Shown piece by piece: positions 11,301 to 23,896 of a DNA stretch of 64,000 nucleotides. Position numbers and translations under genes: made by a program. The notes below the pieces were generated by a model. The model was not told the DNA's origin and did not search any database. It saw nothing but the letters and a program-made list of their open reading frames with translations. Every line of letters starts with the position of its first letter. Positions within the stretch are counted from its first letter, which is position 1. The stretch comes from Acridotheres tristis (Eukaryota; Chordata; Aves; Passeriformes; Sturnidae), in NCBI GenBank assembly GCA_037013685.1, contig CM072886.1, positions 6,882,001 to 6,946,000 on the forward strand, in the 5' to 3' direction.

Positions 11301-13969
11301 CTCATCTGCATGGAAAGCACTGCTTGGCTGAAATAAAAGCACCCAAACAAGAAGAGCTCTGACCGTGGCTGGTCCCACACTCCTACTCCATGGGCTGCTC
11401 TGGGGTCATCATTCCACATTTTATTTTATGTATTCTTTTGGAACTCACTCATCCCCAAAGCCTTTTGAAGTGGGGAAAAGTGGCAAAACGTGGCAGTGTG
11501 CAGAAGAAAGAGGGAAACTGTAAGGGTTGACAAGATTTGCCCTTTGAAACAGAGGAGGGCAGTGAATCCATCCCAAATAACTTGTCCATGGGTGATCCCA
11601 GCTTGGACACTCACCCTGGTCCTACCCACAACTCAGAAAGAAACAGCAGACACAGAGTGAGTGAGTCCAAGTGCCAGGGCACCTTACTGCTTAGAGATGT
11701 AGGAGCTCCTATCCAAGCCTGGAAACATTTGTTTTGGATCCATATATACCTTGTGAGGGGGCACAGCCCTGCAGGCAGCCCTGCAACGTGGTCATGGTGG
11801 AGAAGAGGTGAGAGCTTTGCTCAGGTGCTGTGCCAGACTCCCTTGAAATCAGCACTTGGCTGCACACCACAAAATGCTTTGAAAATGCTGTGAAAAGTCA
11901 GAGAAATGTAATCAGAGCTCCTGGAATGGTCTTCTGGTTTCTAAGGCTAAATCAGTGGAATATAAATATGGGCAACAGTGATAGGAGCACTAGAAAGTTG
12001 TTCTGAGCTCAGTATTTACATTTACAAAAAGCAGTAAAAGACAGAATTGGAAGGGACCTGAACCCTTGAGCTCATATTTTCAAAGCATCCTAGAAAGGAA
12101 ATTTCAAGACATTGAATTTCTTTAATTTCTCTGAGATCGCAAAACTTTCTCCAGATATCAGAGATATGGGTGCAAAGAAAAACATCTCCTGCCATTTTAT
12201 AAGTCCAACTGGAAAAGTGCTGGGAAAAGAAAACAGCCCTGTGTGGGCAGTCAGAGCAGGGCAGATTTGCAGCAGGTAAAACAACTGTGGACATTGTTTG
12301 TGCAAGAACCTTCAGGCTGAACCTTTGGGCTGAGTGGAAAAGAAAGCCACCATAACTGAGCAGGCTCATGAAAAGAGATTTTCTTAGGAGAATGTTTTGA
12401 GAGGTTAAGTGAGTTTGCAGCAGTTTTAGGTTAAGGTTCTGAGTTCAGAATTCAGTGCTGAGTTTATCTTTGTTGCTGCTCTGGGCTGGTGCTGGGTTTC
12501 AGTGGGCAACAAGCTGAAGTCTTGGTCTGGAGACAAATCACAGTACATGTGCTGTTGTGGTAGAGATGAACTGTTTACATCTCCTCAGATTATACAAAGT
12601 GGAACCACTAAGCTCCCAATTTCATCCCAGCAAGTAATGCTCAAGTGTAGCACCATGGAGCAGTCATTCCCTGCCTCCTGGGTACCTGTTCTGCCCTCCC
12701 TGGTGTGTCTCCCACGATTGTTTGCAAGCCATGAAATCTGGGTTTGAATGCATGGTTCACTGCTGTGCTGCCATTTGGAAGCTGTGTTTGCCTGTCAAGA
12801 AATGAAGGGGGTAGAGGAAAAAAATCACCTCCCCGAAGAACACCATGGAGCTTCATGAGGCTCTTGCCATCACTTTCCTGTAGAAACCATGGATCAGAGC
12901 TTCTCCCACTGCCTGCTTTCCATCCTGCTGTTCCCTCTCTCACATGGACACTTTGAAATAGGGACCCTCCTCAGCAGGGACCAAAGTGAAATTCAACCAC
13001 GTACAAAGAAGGTAAATTTTTCCAAAGCTGTTAACTGTGAGAAGAGCTAACCAAGCACATTACCATTGCTTGGGAGCAAAAAACTGGGGTTTTTTGTTTT
13101 TTTTAAGACTCTGACCAGAAGAAGCAGAAGGCCTGAGAATGATGAACACAACAAGGGTGGAAACCTACAGAAGCAATGATAAGAGGGCACCTTGTGCTAT
13201 GATACCAATAGTCACTCAGGGATCTGGGATTATTTCTCCAGCTTCTGCCTGAGTTCTCAATTTAGCTGCTCGAATACTTCAATCCTCCCTCTTCCTCCTG
13301 TTTAAAAATTACTGCCCTGAAGCCAAAATCTGAGATGCTGTCATTAACATTAATGCAGACCCAGACTCCCAGCCTGCTAATCCAAAAAAAACTCCACAGT
13401 AAACCACTGTCTGGATCCAAATGGTTGATGATAGGCACTGAGAAAACTGCAGAATGCAAAAAGTGCCCAGAGGCATGTAAATGGCAGGAGGAAAAAAAAC
13501 CCACATTACACTAATATTTGGATTTGGGCAGTGCTTGAGCCTGGTATTAAAGACCTGAAGACTGACAGGATCTCACCCACCCTTGGAACATCACTTCAAG
13601 GCCCAGAGCAAACCCTCCTTGGTCCAGGAACTGTTCCTCATCCTGGTAGGAAAGTTACAGAAGTGATGCTAATCTAAATCCAGATGTCAGAATGCAGATT
13701 GCTGTCAAAATTTAGCTATGATTAAGAAAATTACCAGAAAAAAGAAACCAATTCAAAGATTTGAGGGTGCTCATTGCAGAGCAGGAGCCAAGGAAACTTG
13801 TTTACAGCTTGCTCTCCATTTAGAACAATTAATCACTGAGCCTTGGCTGCATTTCCCACAAATTACCCAAAGGATGCCTGTCTGGTTGGATTAAGTCAAA
13901 GTGCCCTGATAGAATCAGTAACTACCTGGGATATGGATGAGAACTGGCAGGTCAACTCGCTGATTTACC
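8347..13969. other. Non-genic sequence, no gene recognised
   Basis: About 5.6 kb without a supported gene or clear repeat. An open frame of 132 codons at 9543-9941 (plus), overlapped by 85 codons on the minus strand, has no family resemblance I can name. The stretch 10.6-11.1 kb is somewhat GC-richer but has few CpGs. A sequence at about 12036-12060 faintly resembles the antisense CR1 terminus, but it is too short to call. Confidence 0.6.
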
Positions 13970-13984
13970 AAAAAAAAAAAAAAA
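13970..13984 (+). repeat. Poly-A tract (A15)
   Basis: An uninterrupted run of 15 A residues followed by TTAAC. It has no recognisable retroposed sequence on its 5' side and no obvious flanking target duplication, so it is best read as a simple homopolymer. Confidence 0.9.
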
Positions 13985-15683
13985 TTAACAAAATAAAGAG
14001 AGAAACTATCTATTGAGGTAACAGGGACCACCTCTTTCCCCCCTTCACTGCTTCCTGATACCAGGATTGAATTAATAACCAAGGAGGTGTTTCTGAGATG
14101 TTCCTGGACATTCCCTGTTGTGGAGTCTTTCTGGCCATGAAGTCACAAAATGCACTAAGAAATGGACTAAAGATGTAACTAATGAGAGAGGAAAAGTGAA
14201 GTTTTGGAAAAAGTAGCAATTCCTTCTTTGGAATTCTTTGGAAGAGCTACTCTCCTGAGGAAGCAGCAGCAGGTGTGGCCTTAACAATAGATACAAATCT
14301 GGACAACACCAGGAAATAGGAGTTTTTGTGGGAGACACATCCCTGAGGTGAGTCTGCATTTGGAAATCCTCAGCTTTTCCCTGGCCAGGGCGTCAGTGGG
14401 GGACAGAGGATCTGCAGTTTCCTCTTCAACCATGGCTGTTATCCCAGGCTGACCCTCACCTTGCCATGGTTTGGTCATGGACCTGCCTGGACACTGGGAA
14501 TGTGCCTGGAGATCTGGCTGGTGGCCATAATTTTATCTGCATGCAGGGTCTGTGTGGCTGGTTCAGACTGCTGGAAGTTGTCACCAGTTAGAAAAGAGGC
14601 AAAACTTATAAATATCTCATTCATCAGACATTAGGTAAGTTACACAGTAAAGGAACCAGAAGCTGAATTTTATGTGAAAGCAAGAAAGTATCTTGATCTG
14701 AAATGTTTTTTTTGTTTAAATGAAGGGAAAAGTCAAGATGGATGTGTGCTATGTTCCTAGACTGTCCCTGAAGAAGCATGAACTTTACAGATTCATAGGC
14801 CTGTCTGGAAATACTCAGCAGCATTCACATTATCAGACCTAACTCATACCAGCTATAGATTTCTAATTGCTTTTACAAATAATAAAGTATCCAGAAGATA
14901 ATTTCTTGGCATTTTCAATTGCATTTTTCCTCTATTCTGCAGATATAAAGTGATCAGTGATGCCTAAGAAGCACCAATGAAAACAGAGACATCAGATATT
15001 AGGAAGTCTCTTATTTATACACTATATCTACAAAAAGAATGCTTTGCTTCAGTTAAGTAGAGTTGCTGTTTTAGTCTGGGTCTCCAGGTCTCCTTTCCTG
15101 TTCCAATATAAAATCTTCATCAAGAGTTTTCCATTTAGAAGATCCTGTCTATACCATCTTTCTCAATACACTTGCAATTATTTTGTATCCATTTTGTAAT
15201 GGATTCTAATTCCACAATGTATTTCAGAAAAATTAAACACCAAAGAGATATTCCAGAGTACATGTCAGCTGACTTTTCCTTAAAGTACTAGTTATTATTG
15301 GTAAAAATTTATTCTTTCTTGAATTATCATGCTCTAAAATTAACAGCAATAAGCAACCATTTGAGGTGTAGAATGCTGCAAATCAGATTGAAATTAAAGA
15401 ACCAAATTATTTAGTTGAATAGTCCGGGAAGTCAGCTTAGAAAGTCAGTCTGGGCTGAGTGGATGCTGGTTACAGACCTGCTCCTCAGCACCCTGAGTCA
15501 GTAATGGAGCAGTAGTGGAGCTAAGGAACATTTCAAAATCTGCATTTCTTCTTTTTTCTTTCTTAATCTGAGCTTTCAGATCACCACTGTAGTGTTTTAG
15601 ACAATGGCAAGGCTATTTCCAGGTCCCTGTGAGGAGAGCAGCAACCTTGGAGTTATGCAAGTGCATTCATTAGAGTCTGCAAA
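13985..15683. other. Non-genic AT-rich sequence
   Basis: AT-rich unique sequence with no gene, RNA or repeat that I recognise. Open frames are short, mostly under 100 codons, and unremarkable. Confidence 0.6.
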
Positions 15684-15730
15684 GGATGAAGAGGATGAAG
15701 AGGATGAAGAGGATGAAGAGGATGAAGAGG
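15684..15730 (+). repeat. Minisatellite (GGATGAAGA)n
   Basis: About 5.2 tandem copies of a 9-bp unit, almost perfect. On the plus strand one frame reads as acidic Asp-Glu-Glu repeats and the antisense frame reads as a poly-Ser run, which explains the open frames at 15604-15795 and 15597-15839. With no supporting exon context these are not genes. Multiple-of-three unit length keeps the frame open. Confidence 0.9.
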
Positions 15731-15794
15731 AACGAGGGGCAGAGTATCTCTGGGGCAGGACAGAGGACCCTGGTTCACACCTTACTCTCCTGTG

Positions 15795-16020
15795 AAAGGT
15801 GAGCTGTGGAAATGCAATAGACTTGATGTTAGGAAACATTTCTGTACTGAGAGGGTGGCTGAGCAGTGGAACAGGCTGTTAAGGAGATGGTCAGCTCCCC
15901 CAGCCTGTCAGTGTTTAAGGGGCAATTGGACAATGCCTTTGACAATTTCCTTCCAGCTGGTGAGCCCTGGAAGGGTCAGGCAGTGGGACTGGAGATCTGT
16001 AGACAGCACCATGCCCTTGG
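15795..16020 (+). mobile_element. CR1 LINE fragment (ORF2 C-terminus)
   Basis: A sense CR1 fragment beginning about 65 bp after the GGATGAAGA minisatellite. Two frames together give the C-terminal ORF2 motif LDVRKHFCTERVAEQWNRL followed, after a frame change, by SVFKGQLDNAFDNFL. These correspond to the usual CR1 ending. The 3' UTR is badly decayed after about 16000, and no octamer tail is visible. Confidence 0.78.
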
Positions 16021-18234
16021 TGCTGTCCTTAGGACCAGCACATTGGCAAACAAAACATAGCCCATGATTTGTTCTCAACCAGCCTGTTCCTTACAGGACT
16101 GCCCAGGAATGGGACTTCCCTGCTTGCAAAGTGTCCCAAGATCCAGACTCTGCTGCTTTGACTTTTCATAGCAGCAATTCCCAACACACAACCAGCAATT
16201 CCGGGGCCATAACATTTACTGGGATTTTATCCAATTCATGTGAAAAATGTTGGGTTTTTTTTTAAAGAAAAGTGGGCTAACAAATCAGTTTTAACACAAA
16301 CATGACGAAGCAGTGTAAACTGGAGCAGAGTAGCTTGTCAGTGCTGGGGTTTTCAGTCCAAATCCCAGTGCTGGCAGAGGTAGGAAAGGCCCTTCAGAGA
16401 CACCTCTTGCCTTTCAAGTTGTTTGGTGTTTCTCAGCTGCACTCTGCTTTTGCAAAGCGGCTTCCTCACAGCAACAATCAAATTTGTTGCCTGAGGTGGG
16501 ACAGAAGCAATTCCCACTACCCATTCTCCTAAAGAGTGATCTTTTACTAAACACATTTATGATGTCTCTTTCCACGGCGAGAAATGTGCAGGATAAGAAC
16601 AGCACAAAGCTGTTTATGGTGCCTTGGCTGAGCTCTCAGAGGAAGGCAGCAGAGTTCCTCTGCCTCCATCCCACAAGGAAAACCAGCTCCTGTGGCCCCT
16701 GTGAGCAAAGACTGACCACAACACGTTTGTGTGTCACAAACACAGTGGGGCCAGGGCTCTGGCTGTCCCCACACCCACAGAAGATGTGCCAGGCAGTTCT
16801 GCCTCCTGCTCTGCAGGACAGTTCTCCAGGGAAACCCTGGGATGCAGCAGCTCCTGCTGCAGCAGCAGGGAGGCAGAAGCAGGGCTGCTTCAGATGGAAG
16901 GAGCCTCGTGGGCTGAGCTTGTGGCCCCGTGTGTATATTGCCTGGCTCTGAGAGCAAGGAAATCTGCATACACCTGCAACTGAGTTTTCATACTGGCTTG
17001 CTCATATATTTTCAGCCTACATACACAAGCTCTAGGAAAATGAAGCATTTTTTCCTTTTTTCCCCTAGCATCTAAGCTGTATTCCTGCTTGCAAATGGCA
17101 CATCACACAGCAAGGGTCCATATTGCTCACCCTCCTCTAGCCCAGCTGGTGAATGAGAGGTATCACTGCAGGAGGGGATTGCTGAGAGCACCTTCCCAGG
17201 CACATGGAATAGCCTCTGTACACCAGGGCAGCCCCTTTAACAGGTTCAGTCAGTCCCCATGAAGCATTTTGGATAGGTGTCACAAAGTGAGATCACTCCT
17301 CACATTACACTCAACTTGTCCTGGTATCCCACTGCTTGCTTCAGGGCTGTGATTTCTTGTCCAGAACTGCTCATAGTAGTAGTTATCTTTTGACAGAAAA
17401 GGCATGAAATCCTCTGTAGTAAGGAATGTGTGGGTTTTCACATGCTGTCTCCACTTTGTTCACAGTTTGCAGGCAATTTAAAAGCAGCTATTGAAGATAC
17501 CAGGGCAGGCTCTGCCTGTTATGTGAAAAGCTTTTGCAAAAAAAACCTTGGATAAGATTGGCTTTGGGGTATTTCATAGTGCTGAATATCCATATTTTTA
17601 ACCAACTATACTTTAAATAATACCTTTTTTAACCTGTCATATGAAGCAGTGCCTGAGAATATTCCCAGCACTTCAGAAACCTGGTGCAGCATTTAACTCC
17701 TCTCTTCTGAATGGCTCTTTCAGCACAGATTGATGCTCCAAATCTGCTTTTTGACAGGAGGGCTGCCTCGAAAGCAGTGCAAAGTACATAAACCTCAGAA
17801 CAAGATATATGGTAATTCTCATTAATGCTTCCATGCAGCAGTTCCCAGCTGCTGTGGGAGCTCTTCACTTTGTGGTTTAGAAAACACTCGCATGCTATTG
17901 ACACTTGTAAATAATAGAAAGCAGCCTGTTTGTAGCCTGGTGATGTGCAGATAGGCTTTTGTCTGGACTTTGAGGTTCCAAATTCAACTGTTTTCGAAGA
18001 AGTGAAGGAGCCATTAAAAAGCAGCAAAGTTTTATTTGGGAAAACAAGCCAAATTTCAAGCTTACAGCCAGTGAAGGGATGGATGGAGGATGCTTCTGGC
18101 TGTGAATGTTTGCATCTGTCCTAGTGCAAGAATCAAACCCACCCAAGAGAGCATGGACACATGGCCTTTCAAGAACTGGGAACACAATATATGGCTTGAG
18201 AAGGATAAAAAATGCTAATTACAGATGAAAATGT
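16021..18234. other. Non-genic sequence, no gene recognised
   Basis: Unique sequence. Overlapping frames of 60-155 codons at 16.4-17.0 kb coincide with a stretch rich in CAG/CTG trinucleotides (about 16845-16880), which opens frames on both strands. I see no domain, splice pattern or repeat family. Confidence 0.55.
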
Positions 18235-18522
18235 GGAGTCACAGAATAGCTTGGGTTAGAAGGAACTCCAGACCATCTATTTACAACACCTCTGCTGTGG
18301 GCAGGGACACCTTCCACTAGACCAGGGTACTCAGAGCCCCATCCAGCCTGGCCTTGAACACTGCCAGGGATGGGGCATCCACATCTTCTCTGGGAAATCT
18401 GGTGGTGCCAGGGCCTCACCACCCTCTGATTGAAGAATTTCTTCTGAACATCTAATCTAAATCCCTTCTCTTTTGTTTTAAAACCATCCCCCCTTGTCCT
18501 ATCCCTCTCTGCTCGTGTAAAA
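18235..18522 (-). mobile_element. CR1 LINE, 3' end, antisense
   Basis: An antisense CR1 copy of about 290 bp. The inverted 3' UTR starts at GAGTCACAGAATAGCTTGGG (about 18236). It continues through CCCCATCCAGCCTGGCCTTG (about 18339), CCAGGGATGGGGCATCCACA (about 18364) and TTGAAGAATTTCTTCTGAAC (about 18431). On the minus strand, ORF2 residues such as RAERDRTRGDGFKTKEKGFRLDVQKKFF are readable before a frameshift. The tail is reduced to part of one octamer. Confidence 0.92.
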
Positions 18523-19783
18523 TCAATGAACAGAATAAAAGTCTGATTTGTTAAACCAAGCAGACAGTGATCACATAGAAAATACCCACCATTTAAGCTC
18601 AAATCTCCACTTTGGGGAATACTTTTGGGTTATACCCATTGTATCTGTGACTGTCTTAGTGTCACTGTTATCTCTCTATCGAAATTTCTATTTGCATTGC
18701 ATCTCAGCTGATCCTGTCAGGCATATCTGTGCTGGTTTTGCATGTTGAGGCACTTATTCAATCCCCTCCAAAGCACTCAAATCCTGCACATCAAAGCATC
18801 CAACAGGCAAACCCAGTTACTTCCAACCAGTCTTTCTATAACTAGGTTCTGAAGAGGGTTCAGTATGCAGAAAAGGTAGAAGATATTTTCAATGAATAAA
18901 TTGAGAAGGATTTACGTGCTTTATATTTATTTGAAATTCAATAGGTGTGCTTTGCTATGCTTTCTCCACGAGCTTCCTAAATGTGCCAAGAACAAGGCAC
19001 AGGCTCAAAGCCATCATTTCAAGGCACTGCAGGCTTTGTTCTGCTCCAAAGGCAGTTTCCCCTCATCCTCTGGATTTACTTCTACTTGCAATGCTTAAAA
19101 TTTAATACAGAAAAGCCAAAACCCAACGTTCTACAGTCTCCAGGGGGTTATATGTCTGTGCTAATGGATAAGAATCTTTAGAGTGACTTAGTTTTGTTTG
19201 ATGCCATCTGCTTCCCCCCAGCATGATTTGTTTTGGCTGAACCAACGCAGTACAACTTGTATTAAACAAAGTTGTATCCACATCAAAGAGCATCTCCAAT
19301 ATTCTGATCAAAATGTGTCTTGAACCTGAGGATCCTTAGCAAATTCTGGACAGCATTTCAAGTGTTTAATGGTAACAGTGGGAGCTCAGCTTCATCTTTA
19401 CCCCATTTCTTCTCCCACCAACCTGATTTCACCCACAATCAACACTGAGATCATGATCTTTGCCCTGCCTCACATAAAGACAGATCCAAACACATCTTCT
19501 CTTCCCAAAATGCAGCTTCATGCTGTTGCATCTTCTGCAAAAAACTTCCCTGCAAACCAGCCAGGCCACAGCTCAAAATGCAAATGCCACAGACAAACCT
19601 TCAGGGCCCCTCTCAAATCTCCCATATTGTCCTGAATGAAATCCCCAGAGAAGACTTTCCCAGCCATTTTGCAAAGCCAGGGCCCTTGATGAATCCCCAC
19701 ATCTTTTGGGGTGATAAACCTGTCCCTCAATCACCTGTGGACACCACAGGGGTGGCTGCCCACTGGATCTGTTCACTGACCTC
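18523..19783. other. Non-genic sequence, no gene recognised
   Basis: Unique sequence without a supported feature. The open frames are below 100 codons and overlap on both strands. Confidence 0.6.
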
Positions 19784-19847
19784 CTCATCTCATCTCATCT
19801 CATCTCATCTCATCTCATCTCATCTCATCTCATCTCAGAGATGGCTC
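19784..19847 (+). repeat. Microsatellite (CTCAT)n
   Basis: About 12-13 uninterrupted CTCAT units. Perfect arrays of this length are usually polymorphic within species. On the plus strand the array stays open and encodes a Ser/His/Leu/Ile repeat inside a 97-codon frame; this is a by-product of the repeat and not a gene. Confidence 0.96.
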
Positions 19848-21834
19848 ATCTGGGATCTACCATACATCTGATTATGAAAGGAACCAAATTCCTGTTGTTG
19901 TTAACCCACACAGATGGAAATGAGATGTGGAGAGGTGATATTTCTACCACCACCATCAGCCCCTTCAGTTCAGTGTCCATCTTTCAGACACTGGAGGAGC
20001 AATTTCTGGTTTTGATTAAATGTTTAATTTATCCTGGGTAGTCTTATATTTCTGGTAGCCCTTTTGCTTGCCAGTTTTTTCACTGTGCCTGCAGTTAACA
20101 AAACTGCCCCTCTCCGTTTTTTTTTTCCCCATAATCACTTATTTCCCTGGTCTTGCAGGTTGGATTTATGACTTTTACTCAGAATCCCATAATGTCATGA
20201 GGCAGCTGAGGATCAATTTTTTCCTCATTCATATTAATCCCAGCTGCACAGGGAGCTCACACTCTACCAATCTCTTTCTTTTTAGCAAAGGTCAAAGTAA
20301 GAAAATGGAAAGAAACACCTCCTGCTGTGCTTCCTCCAAACTCTGGGAGATCCTGCGTTATCCAAATGGGAGTGGGGAGAAGTTGAAAGAAACCTGACCT
20401 GACTTTCAATTGCTGGAAGTTCTTTCCAACCCCAAGTTTTCTCCTGCCGCACAGAACTGCTGTGAGTGTCTCTGTCAATTCCATCACCCGGTCCAACTGC
20501 ATTGCCCAGCCCCTGGCTCATACTGAGTCTTTTTCTGATGATGCTTTTTTGCCTTCTGTGCTGCCCTGCACATCTGCCAGCAAGTCCTGGGTTATTTCCA
20601 CACTTTCCTCTGTTTCATGGGGAAATGTCTACAGCAGGTTGTGTGTCTTTTTTTTAATCTGGTTTGCTGTTTCAAAAGGTGAGATTTGCTGGTGGGCTCC
20701 CAACTTGTGCAGATGTTCAGCATTTTTGTCCATGGAAAGATGCTGCCCAGACGTTTTGTGTTTAAAGGACAAATGTCTCTTCTTGACAGAGACCTTGTTT
20801 TATCTCCTTTGGCGAATCCTTTAAATTCTTTTTAGCCACATCTAAGTTTGTGACCTTTTCTATTTCATGCTCTGCCTTGGCTAGCTCACAATTCTCCTTA
20901 AAAAGCTGGCTACTTCTGTTGTCTTACTCTCTCTATTTAGTGATAACTGAGGGGTCCTGCATGGCGTGCAAGGCAGAAGGAGAGGCACAGTCCCTGCTGT
21001 CACCACGTTTATGCACAGAGCACAATTTGCTGAGTGTAGGAGTGAACCAGCAACCACAAAAATCTTCATTGCTTCCTGTTCAGCCAGCACTTGGTCCCAA
21101 AGCCCAGTCTCTGAGGCACACAGGATGGCAGGGCACATTAAAGCTTTCTTTACTACCTGAATTGCTTCCCATCACCCACTCATGCTCCCTCCTGTACCAT
21201 GCTCTGCAAATCTCCTCCCAAACTGCTGGCACTCCTGAGAAATTTCACATTTGCTTTTATGAACACAAGCTCCTGCTTAATCATCTGTAACATTGCCTCG
21301 CATTAAAGGTGCTGATTAAACATCTCACTTCCAAGGAGGTTTAACTCACCTCAGAGAAAATCACCCCCCAGCCTGTGCTGTACCATTGATACTGTCAGTA
21401 CACAGTGCTTGGCTTTCCTCCCCAGAGAAGTCCATCATATCTGTAACAACCTGCCTGGATTTATTATTTATTGAGCAGCCTTCTTCCACTGGATTCCTTC
21501 AGCCACTCTGACACCAGGAGAAAAATGCCAACAACATGAGCAGAAATCAGCAAAGGACAGAATTGGGGTACGGCTGGAGTATTTTATGGTGTAACATCTG
21601 TAACAGCTGTAGCAACTCAAACTTCTCATGGTGATTCTTTTGATATTAGGAGTCCTGCAAGGGAATATCGAGCAAAAAATTAATACTTGGGCAAAATCTG
21701 ATTGTTTTCTTCCTCACAAGAACCATGGACATAGAAGTGAAGTTTCCAACCCCCTCTGCAGTGATTCTTCCAAACACAATTCCACAGCAAAGGAGATCTG
21801 TTTGCCACCTTACACTGCCCATGGGATGCCCAAA
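19848..21834. other. Non-genic sequence, no gene recognised
   Basis: Unique sequence. The 120-146 codon frames at 20.46-21.29 kb are Ser/Leu-rich, overlap on both strands and show no family hallmark. No repeat was recognised. Confidence 0.55.
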
Positions 21835-22112
21835 GTAGCAAGTGACAGCATGAGAGAAAACAGTCTCAAGTTGCACCAGGGGAGGTTTAGGTTGGAAGTT
21901 AGGAAAAATTTCTTCAGCAAGAAGGTTGACAAGAGTTGGAACAGGCTGCTCAGGGCAGTGGTGGAGTCACCAACCCTGGAAGTGTTCCAAAAATGTCTTA
22001 GGGACACTAAGAGACAAAGTTTGGTGGTGGACTTGGCCGAGTTAGAGGTTGGACTCAATAATATTAAAGGTCTTTTCCAGCCTAAACAATTCTATGAGTC
22101 TGACTTCACTTA
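21835..22112 (+). mobile_element. CR1 LINE, 3' end with readable ORF2 terminus
   Basis: A sense CR1 fragment. One frame preserves the ORF2 C-terminus ([20 protein letters not shown], then [19 protein letters not shown]). After it come the 3' UTR hallmarks AGGTTGGACTCAATAATATT (about 22046) and AAAGGTCTTTTCCAGCCTAA, and a short remnant AACAATTCTATGAGTC at the 3' end. The 253-codon open frame at 21628-22389 is a read-through of this fragment into unique flanks. It has no upstream coding half and is not a gene. Confidence 0.9.
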
Positions 22113-23867
22113 CAATTCAATTCAAAATACTTGGATCACTTCTGACAGGAGTTTTCTGTCCTACCCTTCAGCTCTGGCTGAAGCTAAGAGCACTATTGCT
22201 ACACAAAATGCAGAGTTTGGGAGTCTCAGAGACATCGTGTCACACCACTATTCTATCATGGTTACTCTCGTGCATGGTTGCCCCCATGGTTCTCACTTCA
22301 CTGGCAGAAATCCACAAAACAGTGGGTCAAAGGATAAAAAATTTAATTTCCTGCCCTTCACAAAACAACCTTCCCACGTACACTTGTGAAAAAAAACTGA
22401 AAATTTTTTCAATTGAAAATTGAAAATAGAATTGGTAAGTCTTATTTTTCCCTCTGTCTGATCTTCCTAGTACCATCAGCTCTTGTTGAAGTATTTGACC
22501 AGCTGACCTCTCACACTGCTGTGATGAAGAAGAGCCCTTCCCTTCCTGGCAGCCTCTGATCACACAAGCCCAAGATGTGATTTTTATGCCTGGGTTGCTT
22601 TTAAATGGTTTCCTTCTCTTTGATGTTGGAAGAGCAGCTCCACCACCTGTTGTGCTGATAAGGGAAACAGGGTCTGGACAATCAACAGGGAAAAGAAATT
22701 TCTGGAGCAAGGAGTTGGAGGATTTGGGTGGCATTTTACTAGGCAGCCCCAAATGAATCCTAACCCATAAATATTTCTTGTGAAGGTCTGTGTGCTTCAG
22801 AGCTGGCAGTGCCACTGCTGTTGACACCTGAACCTGTCACCTCCTGCCCACTCACAGGGGAAGAGGCTTTTGCACATGATGGGGTGAAGGGGGAGGCCAG
22901 ACAATTGTGAGGTTTTTGTTTCACACTGAGGATCCCCACCTCTATGCACAGGACTATAAATCACCACCACCTCCCACAGCACCAGGACTGGCTCCAGGGT
23001 CAGGGCTGGAGGGGGTGGCAACGTTTTGTGATCATCTGTTGGGGCTGGAGAGTGAATTGGAAGGGGAAACCTTCATTTTATAAAGTAGAGAGACAAATTT
23101 CTCTGCTTTGCAGTGTTCAAAATACCACCTTTGTATTTTGCAGCTCTAAATGGCATTTCTAAATTCTACTTCAGCTTCATTATAAAAACCCCAATAAGTT
23201 CATGGAGCTATTATTTTTCTTCCCTCTGCAGACATTTTTCACTGTTTCCATTCAACTTTAAATGATTTTTCCCTCAAACCCTTGGTGCATCTAATGAACT
23301 AGCACACCAAATAGAGGTTTGAAGCTGTTCACCACCTGCTCTCTGGGCTTTTGTCATGGCAGATCTCAGCGTGAGATCTCAGGATATCAAGCTCAGGACT
23401 TTCAGGTGTCAGCAACAGCCCAGTTCCCCTCTGGATACAAGAACCACCCTTCATAACTATCTCAAGAAGCCAAAAATCAACTTAAAATAAGTTTTGAAAT
23501 AAAAACCAGTACAAAATGTTTTGTGCCAAGGACCATGTTTATATCCTGCACATGGTGGTTCATGATAGGAGACTTAAGCCCAGTGTAATGCTACACACAG
23601 GCAATTTACAGAACTGCAACAGCTACGCATTAACTTTTATCCATTTTGGCTGTAGGTAGTTTCTCCTTTTTGAATTTTAGGCTGTATTTTGGCCTCTGAA
23701 GCTTTTCTGTACGTCCATTAAGGTGTGATTTTTCCAGCTGAGAGAGCACACTGCCACTACTCCAAAATCTGGCACTTAAGGAACACTAAATGTAATGGGA
23801 CTTGCAGAAAAAATGCCAGCTCTGGACACTGGCTGGGATCTCCTCCCACGGATTGCTAACACTGTAT

Positions 23868-23896
23868 CTTTTCCAACCTTAATGATTCTGTGATGT
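23868..23896 (+). mobile_element. CR1 LINE tail remnant
   Basis: About 29 bp matching the very end of a CR1 3' UTR: TCTTTTCCAACCTTAATG followed by one ATTCTGTG octamer. The upstream portion is not recognisable, so this is either an extremely short insertion or the last surviving end of an old one. Confidence 0.55.

Noticed and set aside
12036..12080. Possible antisense CR1 terminus (ACAGAATTGGAAGGGACCTG)
   Set aside because: Only about 20 bp match, with no tail octamer and no continuing similarity downstream.
21628..22389. 253-codon open frame, the longest in the window
   Set aside because: Its middle is the C-terminus of CR1 ORF2 ([17 protein letters not shown]...), flanked by read-through into unique sequence. 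It is a repeat by-product.
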